From: Actinomycetota bacterium | Lineage (GTDB): Bacteria > Actinomycetota > Actinomycetes > Nanopelagicales > Nanopelagicaceae | Direction: 5' to 3' | Length of the DNA: 10,477 nt | Assembly (NCBI GenBank): GCA_009924185.1 | Contig: RFSC01000017.1 | Coordinates: forward strand, 1-10,477 | Shown: positions 1 through 6,560 of the stretch, piece by piece | How positions within the stretch are numbered: the stretch's first letter is position 1 | Layout of the letters: each line of letters opens with the position of its first letter | Notes under the pieces: generated by a model | Told to the model about the DNA's origin: nothing | Databases searched by the model: none | The model's input: the letters and a program-made list of their open reading frames with translations, nothing else | Program-made: the position numbers and the translations under genes

Positions 1-641
1 CGGCTGCCAACTCCATAATGGCAAACTCAATTGTTTCCTCAACGATTGTTAGCAAGATTGCTCAACATTATGGGGTGAACTTCCAAGAGACTCTTACTGG
101 ATTCAAGTGGCTTTCCAAATTACCAAATCTCTGCTTCGCCTATGAGGAAGCTCTGGGTTACGCGGTAGATACATCCTCAGTTAATGATAAGGATGGAATC
201 AGCGCTGCTTTGATGATGGTGCAGATGGCAACTGATTTGGCCGCTGAAGGAAAAACAATCTTGGATTTACTTGATGAAATCTGGAACCGACATGGTTTCC
301 ACGCTACCCGCCAGATCTCGGTTCGCACCACTAGTGTTAAACAGATAAACGACACTTTAGGAAAATTCAGAGATAGCACTCCTGAGCAAATTGGTGGCTA
401 CAAAGTGACTCAATTTGATGATCTAGAGGCGCCAAAGGATCATCTACCTCCCACCAATGGAGTGCGGATGTTTTTGGAGGGCGGAACCCGAATCATTATT
501 AGACCAAGTGGAACTGAGCCAAAAATCAAGTGTTATATCGAGGTCGTGACTAAAGGCGAGCTGAATCATGCAAAACTGCAGGCTGACCAGATCATGGATG
601 TGATTGAAGAAACCCTTCGCAAAATGCTTACCGCCCAATAA
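1..641 (+). CDS. pmmB: PmmB-like phosphosugar mutase, likely phosphopentomutase (5' partial)
   Basis: This is the C-terminal part of an alpha-D-phosphohexomutase family enzyme. The frame stays open to the left window edge (first whole codon at base 3), so the ATG at 18 is internal and the catalytic phosphoserine and metal-binding loops lie outside. The sugar-recognition loop reads YEEALGY (bases 141-161), the form found in the PmmB/PGM2 branch rather than the EES form of classical phosphoglucomutases. The C-terminal phosphate-binding loop RPSGTEPK is at bases 501-524. cdd starts 9 nt after the stop and add follows, so the gene sits in a nucleoside operon. The family is often annotated as phosphomannomutase. 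From context I infer that it interconverts (deoxy)ribose-1-phosphate and (deoxy)ribose-5-phosphate. The fold assignment is firm; the substrate is an inference. Confidence 0.9.
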   Translation, partial: AANSIMANSIVSSTIVSKIAQHYGVNFQETLTGFKWLSKLPNLCFAYEEALGYAVDTSSVNDKDGISAALMMVQMATDLAAEGKTILDLLDEIWNRHGFHATRQISVRTTSVKQINDTLGKFRDSTPEQIGGYKVTQFDDLEAPKDHLPPTNGVRMFLEGGTRIIIRPSGTEPKIKCYIEVVTKGELNHAKLQADQIMDVIEETLRKMLTAQ

Positions 642-650
642 ACTAACCGC

Positions 651-1037
651 ATGAGCGAAATCAATTGGGAAGAGTTACAGGGTTCAGCTGTTGCAGCAAT
701 GAAGAAGGCTTATGCGCCGTATTCAAATTTCCCAGTCGGTGTTGCAGCACTTACTGAAGATGGTCGAATCGTCAGTGGATGCAATGTCGAAAACGCCAGC
801 TACGGATTAGGCCTATGTGCTGAGTGTGGCTTGGTCTCTAATTTGATTTTGACCGGCCGATCAATTCTGCGGGCGATTTACTGTGTGGATGCACATGGAA
901 ATGCACTTTCTCCTTGCGGCCGTTGCCGTCAGCTGCTCTGGGAGCACAGCACTCCAAATACCCAATTCATGACTCCAGAAGGCCCCGCTCCATTATCTGA
1001 TCTATTGCCTTGGGCGTTCGGTCCAGACAATCTCTAG
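651..1037 (+). CDS. cdd: Cytidine deaminase
   Basis: A small homotetrameric-type cytidine/deoxycytidine deaminase of 128 aa, the usual length for this class. It hydrolyses (deoxy)cytidine to (deoxy)uridine in the cytoplasm and so feeds the uridine phosphorylases encoded downstream. The substrate-binding segment YAPYSNFPVG lies at residues 21-30 and NVEN at 45-48. The CAE motif gives zinc ligand Cys56 and catalytic Glu58, and PCGRC supplies zinc ligands Cys89 and Cys92. The protein ends in FGPDNL, a normal end for the family, so it is complete. It begins 9 nt after the pmmB stop. No convincing Shine-Dalgarno sequence precedes the ATG, which suggests translation coupled to the gene before it. 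add follows directly. Confidence 0.96.
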   Translation: MSEINWEELQGSAVAAMKKAYAPYSNFPVGVAALTEDGRIVSGCNVENASYGLGLCAECGLVSNLILTGRSILRAIYCVDAHGNALSPCGRCRQLLWEHSTPNTQFMTPEGPAPLSDLLPWAFGPDNL

Positions 1038-1054
1038 TTGATCCGCTGAATTCC

Positions 1055-2068
1055 TTGTTACTAGCAAAAGACATTGCGGCGTTACCAAAAGTCCTGCTAC
1101 ATGACCATGTAGATGGTGGCTTGCGAGCGAAAACAATTATCGAGATTGCGCAGCAAATTAATCTGGAGTTACCTGCATATGATCCAGAGTCTTTACAGGA
1201 AAGAATTTTTGCCAGTTGCAATGAAGGTTCCCTTGAGAAATACCTGAAGAACTTTGATTACACCATTGCGGTAATGCAAAGTTATGAAAACTTAGTCCGC
1301 GTCTCCCGTGAATGCGTCGTTGATCTAGCGCTTGATGGAGTTATTTATGCCGAGGTCCGTGGAGCACCAGAGTTGTTTACCCAAGGCGGCCTCTCAATCT
1401 CACAAGTTATTGAGGCAACACTGCAAGGAATATCCGAAGGTGTAATTGAAGCCAAGTCACTGAATCGCAGGATTGAAACCAATTTCATAGCCTGCGCTAT
1501 GCGCCATACCAACCGCTCCCTTGAGGTAGCAGAGACTGTTTTGAGATACCGGGATAAAGGCGTGGTTGGCTTTGATATTGCCGGCGCGGAATCAGGTTTT
1601 CCAGCCAGCAATCATCGAGCGGCTTTTGATCTGCTTCATAATCAAGGTTTTCCTTACACAATCCATGCTGGCGAGGCCGCTCCCTTTGAATCCATGCAGG
1701 ATGCGATAACTAATTGTCGTGCCAAGCGAATTGGTCACGGAGTTCGATTGATAGATGAGATTGATCTTTCTGGAGATACACCAAGGCTCTCTGATGATGC
1801 AAAGATGATACGAGATTTACAGATCCATCTCGAAATGGCTCCCACCTCTAATCTACAAACTGGAGCAGCTGCAAATTATGAGAGCCATCCCGCGGCGGTG
1901 CTACATGACTTAGGGTTTAACATCGCTCTGAATACCGACAACCGATTGATGAGCAATACCACTTTAAGCCGCGAGTACGAGTTGATGAGCAACATTCATA
2001 ACTGGACTCTTGAAGATTTAGTTGAGATGAATGCAAAAGCACAGGCTGCTGCCTTTAATACGATCTAG
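1055..2068 (+). CDS. add: Adenosine deaminase
   Basis: A metal-dependent amidohydrolase converting (deoxy)adenosine to (deoxy)inosine. Counting from the TTG at 1055 (337 aa), the zinc site is His16/His18 (HDH), His204 and Asp295 (NTDN). Glu207 in HAGE is the catalytic acid, and GHG at 227-229 carries the other conserved His. GVVGFDIAGAE is also typical of actinobacterial Add. There is no ATG or GTG before the HDH motif. The choices are TTG 1010, which overlaps cdd by 28 nt, or TTG 1055, 17 nt after cdd. I chose 1055 because it places HDH about 15 residues from the N-terminus, as in mycobacterial Add. Neither start has a clear ribosome site. The C-terminus ends soon after NTDNRLMSN and is some 15-25 residues shorter than I recall for mycobacterial Add. 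Function is secure; the start is uncertain. Confidence 0.93.
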   Translation: MLLAKDIAALPKVLLHDHVDGGLRAKTIIEIAQQINLELPAYDPESLQERIFASCNEGSLEKYLKNFDYTIAVMQSYENLVRVSRECVVDLALDGVIYAEVRGAPELFTQGGLSISQVIEATLQGISEGVIEAKSLNRRIETNFIACAMRHTNRSLEVAETVLRYRDKGVVGFDIAGAESGFPASNHRAAFDLLHNQGFPYTIHAGEAAPFESMQDAITNCRAKRIGHGVRLIDEIDLSGDTPRLSDDAKMIRDLQIHLEMAPTSNLQTGAAANYESHPAAVLHDLGFNIALNTDNRLMSNTTLSREYELMSNIHNWTLEDLVEMNAKAQAAAFNTI

Positions 2069-2086
2069 AAAGATAGGATTTGTCAC

Positions 2087-3262
2087 ATGATTGATTTTCG
2101 CAACTCTGCAGTGATTGATAATCCCTATCCTCACCTCGCTGAGTTACGTAAAGCTGATAAGCCAATCTGGCATCCTGAGTTAAATGTTTTTCTTGCTGCA
2201 ACTCATCGTGATGCCAATGAGGTTTTGCGGAACAAAGGACTTGGTCGGATCTATCAGGATCGACTCCCAGAGTCAGAGTGGAGCGTTTTTAATTGGCTGC
2301 ACTCAGACTCGATTTTGGATAGCGAGCCACCAAAGCACACCAGATTACGTGGCTTAGTTCTGAAAGCATTTAACCGGAACCGAATCGAAGGTATGAGAGA
2401 TGCGGTTGCTGGAATTACAGATTCACTTCTTGATCAAATAGATTCAAAATCAACCGCGTTTGATCTCATCGCTGATTACGCAGAACCTCTTCCGGTAAAG
2501 GTCATCGCTTTGCTTTTGGGCTTCCCGCCAGAGGATGAGCACCTACTGCGTCCCTGGTCCCAATCAATTGTAAAAATGTATGAGGTTAACCCGCCTCTAG
2601 CTCATCAACTTGAGGCGCAAAAAGCCGCCAATGAGTTTGCCGAGTATGTGCGTGGATTAATGGAGGACCGTAAGAAAAATCCGCAAAATGATTTGATTAC
2701 TGAGTTGACTCAGGTTCATGAAGCTGGAGATAAGTTATCAACCCATGAACTCATTGCCACCTGTGTTCTATTGCTTAACGCCGGTCATGAAGCCAGCGTT
2801 AATGGCTTTGGAAATGGGATGGTCTCACTTCTAAATCACGCCAAGCAACGTGATTTGCTTTTCAGTGAACCAGATAAGTATTCAGATACCGCTATTGAAG
2901 AGTTTTTGCGATTTGATTCACCATTGCAATACTTTGAGCGCACCGCCACTAGTGACATTGAGATCTCCGGGGTCTCAATAAAGACTGGGCAGAAAATCGT
3001 TAGTTTGTTGGGCTCAGCTAATAGAGATGAAATGGTTTTTAATAACGCTGATGAGTTCGACATATCGCGCCAACCCAATCCTCACATTGGTTTTGGAGCT
3101 GGTATTCACTTTTGCATCGGCGCTCCCCTGGCACGCATGGAGATGTCAGTTTCGCTGCCTGCGTTGATAAAGCGTTTTCCTAATCTACAACTGGCTAGCG
3201 AGCCGATCAGAAGACCAACCTTCTCGTTAAGAGGTTACGAGAAAGTCTTGTTAAAAAACTAA
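2087..3262 (+). CDS. Cytochrome P450
   Basis: A complete soluble class I-type bacterial P450 of 391 aa with no membrane anchor. The helix C motif HTRLRG starts at residue 84, the ExxR pair is Glu272/Arg275, and the haem loop FGAGIHFCIG is at 336-345 with Cys343 as the thiolate ligand. The helix I oxygen-activation motif is AGHEAS (232-237). The position usually held by the proton-relay Thr is Ala236, followed by Ser237, a pattern I recall from P450eryF, so the proton relay may depend on substrate or Ser237. It starts 18 nt after add and has its own AGGA site at 2075-2078. No ferredoxin or ferredoxin reductase gene is in the window. The substrate cannot be read from the sequence. Its placement suggests co-transcription with nucleoside genes but does not prove a shared pathway. 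Its last 4 nt overlap the convergent ALDH-like gene. Confidence 0.95.
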   Translation: MIDFRNSAVIDNPYPHLAELRKADKPIWHPELNVFLAATHRDANEVLRNKGLGRIYQDRLPESEWSVFNWLHSDSILDSEPPKHTRLRGLVLKAFNRNRIEGMRDAVAGITDSLLDQIDSKSTAFDLIADYAEPLPVKVIALLLGFPPEDEHLLRPWSQSIVKMYEVNPPLAHQLEAQKAANEFAEYVRGLMEDRKKNPQNDLITELTQVHEAGDKLSTHELIATCVLLLNAGHEASVNGFGNGMVSLLNHAKQRDLLFSEPDKYSDTAIEEFLRFDSPLQYFERTATSDIEISGVSIKTGQKIVSLLGSANRDEMVFNNADEFDISRQPNPHIGFGAGIHFCIGAPLARMEMSVSLPALIKRFPNLQLASEPIRRPTFSLRGYEKVLLKN

Positions 3263-4098
3263 ATCCCGATTGGGTGCCAGACAGTTTTGTTTTCCATAAA
3301 ACTAATAATGCGCTGCGGTGAACCTTCAGCCTTGAAGCTGTAGATGCGCTTTAAGTTATCAGCTCCATCGCGCTTCAAAGTTTCATATGCGGCTGGTTCG
3401 ACACCCGAGCCATCAACGCCATCGATATCCATGTGTGAAGCTACCCAAGGAGCTAACTCCTCTGTTCGGCCGGTCAATACATTTACTACACCACCCGGAA
3501 CATCGCTGGTGGCGATTACCTCAGAAAGTGTGATGGCACAGAGCGGATACTCCTCATTTGCAATAGCAATAACTACATTTCCACCAGCCAAAACCGGTGC
3601 AACACCATGCACAATATCGAGAAGTGATGAGTTGTCATCTATAAATACTGCAACTACGCCGACCGGCTCTGGAGTGGTGAAGTTATAGAAAGAGCCAGAG
3701 ACTGGGTTTGTAGAGCCGAAAATTGTCGGAACCTTGTCACACCAACCTGCGTACCAGACCCAAAGATCTATCGCTGCATCTACCTGTTTTGTGGCTTGGG
3801 CCTTAGTGACACCTTCCTGTGCCATAACCTCTGATACAAACTGTTCCCGTCGACCTTCCATCACCTCGGCAACGCGATAGAGAATCTGAGAGCGGTTAAA
3901 TGCTGAGGCTGATGCCCATTTTTCAGCAACACCTCTGGCAGCGACAACCGCGTCACGTAGATCTTTTCTCGAGGCTAACGCAGGGTTTGCCAAGAAGTTT
4001 CCTTTTGCATCAAGCAGTTCATAACTACGTCCTGATTCACTTCTTGGAAACTGTCCGCCAATGAATAACTTGTAAGTTTTTCTCACATCAACTCTCAT
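3259..4098 (-). CDS. Aldehyde dehydrogenase-like protein, non-catalytic (ALDH16 C-terminal half type)
   Basis: A 279-aa protein, little over half the length of an ordinary ALDH. It has the ALDH N-terminal and NAD-domain topology (YKLFIGGQF near residue 10, EPVGVV at about 150, GGVVNVLTG at about 205). The catalytic Asn of PWNF is replaced in a FIDDNSS stretch, the NAD-binding Lys of LKPAE is lost (IANEE), and there is no catalytic-Cys domain. The C-terminus KTVWHPIG resembles the end of the second, inactive ALDH domain of human ALDH16A1 as I recall it. The ATG overlaps the stop of the upstream full-length ALDH gene (ATGA) and has a strong AAGGAG site inside that gene. It is therefore a real, translationally coupled gene rather than a decayed fragment. 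It probably acts as a structural or regulatory partner of the upstream ALDH. Confidence 0.85.
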   Translation of the reverse strand: MRVDVRKTYKLFIGGQFPRSESGRSYELLDAKGNFLANPALASRKDLRDAVVAARGVAEKWASASAFNRSQILYRVAEVMEGRREQFVSEVMAQEGVTKAQATKQVDAAIDLWVWYAGWCDKVPTIFGSTNPVSGSFYNFTTPEPVGVVAVFIDDNSSLLDIVHGVAPVLAGGNVVIAIANEEYPLCAITLSEVIATSDVPGGVVNVLTGRTEELAPWVASHMDIDGVDGSGVEPAAYETLKRDGADNLKRIYSFKAEGSPQRIISFMENKTVWHPIGI

Positions 4099-5540
4099 GA
4101 GAAATCTCCTTTTAGATAAGCGGATAATCCATGTCTGCCGCCTTCACGTCCCCAACCAGATTCCTTGTAGCCGCCAAATGGGCTGGCAGGATCAAACTTA
4201 TTAAAGGTGTTTGCCCAGATAACGCCCGCCTTCAACTGCTGGGCGCTCCAAAGAATTCGAGAGCCTTTGTCAGTCCAAATGCCGGCAGATAATCCATATG
4301 GAGTGTTATTCGCTTTTTCAATCGCCTCACTTGGAGTTCTGAAGGTAATAACAGAGAGCACGGGTCCAAAAATCTCTTCGCGAGCGATACGGTGTGCTTG
4401 AGATACCCCGGTGAAAAATGTGGGCGGGAACCAGAAACCTTTTTCTGGAAGCTCACATTGTGGTGACCAACGCTGCGCCCCCTCTGCATCTCCAGATTCA
4501 GCTAGCTCTCTAATCTTCATTAACTGGGCCTGGGAGTTAATCGCACCCAAATCAGTGTTCTTATCAAGTGGATCGCCAACTCGAATCAAAGACATACGGC
4601 GCTTTAACTTTTCAAGTAGTTCATCTTTAATGTTTTCCTGAACTAACAAACGTGAACCGGCGCAGCAAACATGACCTTGATTGAAGAAGATGCCGTTAAT
4701 GATTCCCTCAACTGTTTCATCTATTGGGGCATCTTCAAAAATAATGTTGGCGCCTTTGCCGCCCAGCTCTAGAGTCAAAGCCTTCTTTGAGCTAGCAACG
4801 CTCTTGGCAATAATCTTCCCGACCTCAGTTGAACCAGTAAAAGCTATTTTGTTGATGCCAGGATGGTTCACTATTGCAGCACCAGTAGAGCCATCTCCAG
4901 TCAGGATATTTACAACACCTTTTGGCAGATCAGCTTGTTGGCAAACCTCAGCAAACAACAGAGCGGTTAACGGGGTGGTTTCCGCAGGCTTTAAAACTAC
5001 TGTGTTTCCTGTTGCTAAAGCGGGAGCTACTTTCCAAGCCAACATCAGCATCGGGAAGTTCCATGGAATTATCTGACCAACTACGCCATGTGGTTTTGGA
5101 TTTTTGCCGAGTCCAGCGTAATCAAGTTTGTCAGCCCAACCAGCATGATAGAAAAAGTGGGCGGCCGCTAAAGGAATATCAGTATCTCGGGTCTCTCGAA
5201 TTGGTTTTCCATTATCCATTGACTCAAGAACCGCAAACTCACGGGCTCTCTCCTGCAAAATTCTGGCGATTCTAAATAGATATTTACCGCGTTGTGCTCC
5301 AGTTAATTTAGACCAGGTTTTGCGATGCGCCTCGGTCGCAGCCTTGACGGCCCTATCAACATCAGCAGAGGTAGCTTGAGTGACACGGGACAAAACCTTT
5401 TCATTGGCTGGATTTATGGTTTCAAATCTCTTGCCACCTTTAGAAGGTACAAACTTTCCATCAATAAAAAGGTTGTACTCTGATTGAATGTCAACAATCG
5501 CAGTTGATTCAGGAGCTGGGGCGTATTCAAATTTCATCAT
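4095..5540 (-). CDS. NAD(P)-dependent aldehyde dehydrogenase (catalytic ALDH16-like half)
   Basis: A full-length class 3-fold ALDH of 481 aa. It has Asn161 in PWNF, the cofactor Lys184 in LKPAE, the Rossmann turn FTGSTEVG (234-241), the general base Glu258 in ELGGKG, the nucleophile Cys292 in GHVCCAGSR, and the ribose-binding Glu389 in EEIFGP. The usual Gln before the Cys loop is His290. The C-terminal FGGYKESGWGREGG is intact. Its ATG overlaps the deoC stop by 1 nt (TAATG), so the two proteins are made together. The natural role is oxidation of acetaldehyde released by DeoC to acetate; this is inferred from context. A second Met codon directly follows the first, so the start is ambiguous by one residue. 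The next gene encodes the inactive partner half. Confidence 0.93.
   Translation of the reverse strand: MMKFEYAPAPESTAIVDIQSEYNLFIDGKFVPSKGGKRFETINPANEKVLSRVTQATSADVDRAVKAATEAHRKTWSKLTGAQRGKYLFRIARILQERAREFAVLESMDNGKPIRETRDTDIPLAAAHFFYHAGWADKLDYAGLGKNPKPHGVVGQIIPWNFPMLMLAWKVAPALATGNTVVLKPAETTPLTALLFAEVCQQADLPKGVVNILTGDGSTGAAIVNHPGINKIAFTGSTEVGKIIAKSVASSKKALTLELGGKGANIIFEDAPIDETVEGIINGIFFNQGHVCCAGSRLLVQENIKDELLEKLKRRMSLIRVGDPLDKNTDLGAINSQAQLMKIRELAESGDAEGAQRWSPQCELPEKGFWFPPTFFTGVSQAHRIAREEIFGPVLSVITFRTPSEAIEKANNTPYGLSAGIWTDKGSRILWSAQQLKAGVIWANTFNKFDPASPFGGYKESGWGREGGRHGLSAYLKGDFS
4106..4111 (-). promoter_or_regulatory. Strong ribosome binding site for the ALDH-like partner gene
   Basis: AAGGAG on the - strand, 7 nt before the ATG at 4098 and embedded in the 3' end of the full-length ALDH gene. 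It supports independent initiation of the short ALDH-like protein, and so a genuine split gene pair rather than a frameshifted fusion. Confidence 0.75.
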
Positions 5541-6478
5541 TAATCCAATGTCACGTAGTTTCTTCCGGAGTACTGACCACTTTTCATCTTCATTCTTTGC
5601 ATAAGTAAATCATTTAGGAGGGCGCTAGCACCGATACGAAATAGCTTGGGGTCTAGCCAATCTGGACCTGCGGTTTCATTAACCAAGACCAATTGTTTGA
5701 TGGCATCTTTAGTGGTGCGGATGCCGCCAGCTGGTTTTACACCAATCTTCTTACCGGTCATCGCGTAGTAGTCACGAACCGCTTCTAACATCACCAAAAC
5801 CACCGGGGCTGTTGCGGCAGGAGAAACCTTTCCTGTGCTGGTCTTGATGAAATCGGCACCGGCCGCCATCGCAAGAAAGGAGGCGCGTCGGACATTGTCA
5901 TAAGTCACCAGCTCACCGGTCTCCAAAATCACCTTTAGGTGGGCCCTATCCCCACAGATCTCCTTAATGCAAACGATTTCAGTAAATACTTTTTCCAGGT
6001 TTCCGGAGAGGAAGGCGCCACGATCAATCACCATATCTATCTCGGTCGCACCGCTAGCGATGGCATCCTCGGTATCTTGCTTCTTAACATCAAGGCTGGC
6101 ACGACCAGAAGGGAATGCGGTGGAAACCGCTGCGACTGGAATCTCTTTACCGCCATTGTTATCTAAATGTTCGCGGGCAACCTTCACCATATCGTTGTAG
6201 ACACAAACCGCACCAACATGAGGGACTGAATTATCACTTGGATCAGGTCGCACCGCTTTTGTACAAAGCGCCGTAACCTTTCCAGGAGTATCTGCACCTT
6301 CAAGTGTTGTTAAGTCAATCATCGATATTGCGGTATCAATCGCCCAAAGCTTGCTTGAGGTTTTAATACTTCTTGTTGCCAACATAGCAGCACGCGCATC
6401 TGCACCAACTTGATCAACTGGTGAAAGATTTTTTAGAAAACTCTTTATTGAGCTCTCGCTGCTATCGGTCAAAAGCAT
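5540..6478 (-). CDS. deoC: Deoxyribose-phosphate aldolase
   Basis: A class I (Schiff-base) aldolase that cleaves 2-deoxyribose-5-phosphate into glyceraldehyde-3-phosphate and acetaldehyde. Evidence: IDLTTLEGADTPGKV (54-68), EIDMV with Asp148, the Schiff-base Lys212 in FIKTSTGK, and the second lysine Lys248 in GVKPAGGIRT. The phosphate-binding FRIGAS loop is at about 280. At 312 aa it belongs to the long DERA group, which includes the human enzyme, rather than the roughly 260-aa E. coli type. It has an extra N-terminal segment of about 45 residues and a C-terminal extension after FRIGAS. The ATG at 6478 is preceded by AGGA (6486-6489) at normal spacing. It is the first gene of a - strand operon with the two ALDH genes. 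Confidence 0.96.
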   Translation of the reverse strand: MLLTDSSESSIKSFLKNLSPVDQVGADARAAMLATRSIKTSSKLWAIDTAISMIDLTTLEGADTPGKVTALCTKAVRPDPSDNSVPHVGAVCVYNDMVKVAREHLDNNGGKEIPVAAVSTAFPSGRASLDVKKQDTEDAIASGATEIDMVIDRGAFLSGNLEKVFTEIVCIKEICGDRAHLKVILETGELVTYDNVRRASFLAMAAGADFIKTSTGKVSPAATAPVVLVMLEAVRDYYAMTGKKIGVKPAGGIRTTKDAIKQLVLVNETAGPDWLDPKLFRIGASALLNDLLMQRMKMKSGQYSGRNYVTLD

Positions 6479-6560
6479 GCTGTAATCCTATCCAGCGGAA
6501 ATCAGATTGAGAAGGGCGTTTTACTAGATTATGCATTCGCTTTACCCCTACCCTTGTGAC
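6479..6560. promoter_or_regulatory. Divergent control region between deoC and nucleoside hydrolase
   Basis: This is the only gap between divergent genes in the window, so it should hold promoters for both directions. On the - strand, CATAAT (bases 6534-6529) matches five of six positions of a -10 box and lies about 50 nt before the deoC ATG; no good -35 box is visible. On the + strand, TTGAGA (6507-6512) and TATGCA (6530-6535) have a 17-nt spacing and would give a leader of about 20 nt before the ATG at 6561. The match is weak. No clear operator palindrome beyond ATGCAT (6531-6536) was seen. The functional role is inferred mainly from gene orientation. Confidence 0.45.

Noticed and set aside
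3264..3273. CCCGATTGGG hairpin just after the P450 stop as a terminator
   Set aside because: It has only a 3-bp stem, no T-run, and lies within the ALDH-like coding sequence.
3259..4098. The short ALDH-like gene as a decayed or frameshifted pseudogene of the neighbouring ALDH
   Set aside because: It has its own strong ribosome site, an ATGA overlap, an uninterrupted frame, a complete ALDH16-like C-terminus and a sequence quite unlike the upstream gene.
4681..5275. Open frames on the + strand opposite the full-length ALDH gene
   Set aside because: They lie antisense to a gene with full ALDH motifs, have no recognisable domains or ribosome sites, and are explained as shadows of the real frame.
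6531..6560. Upstream ATG extending the RihA-like hydrolase by ten residues
   Set aside because: Family members start just before the DxDPGxDD cluster, the extension looks unlike coding sequence of the family, and it overlaps the likely promoter.
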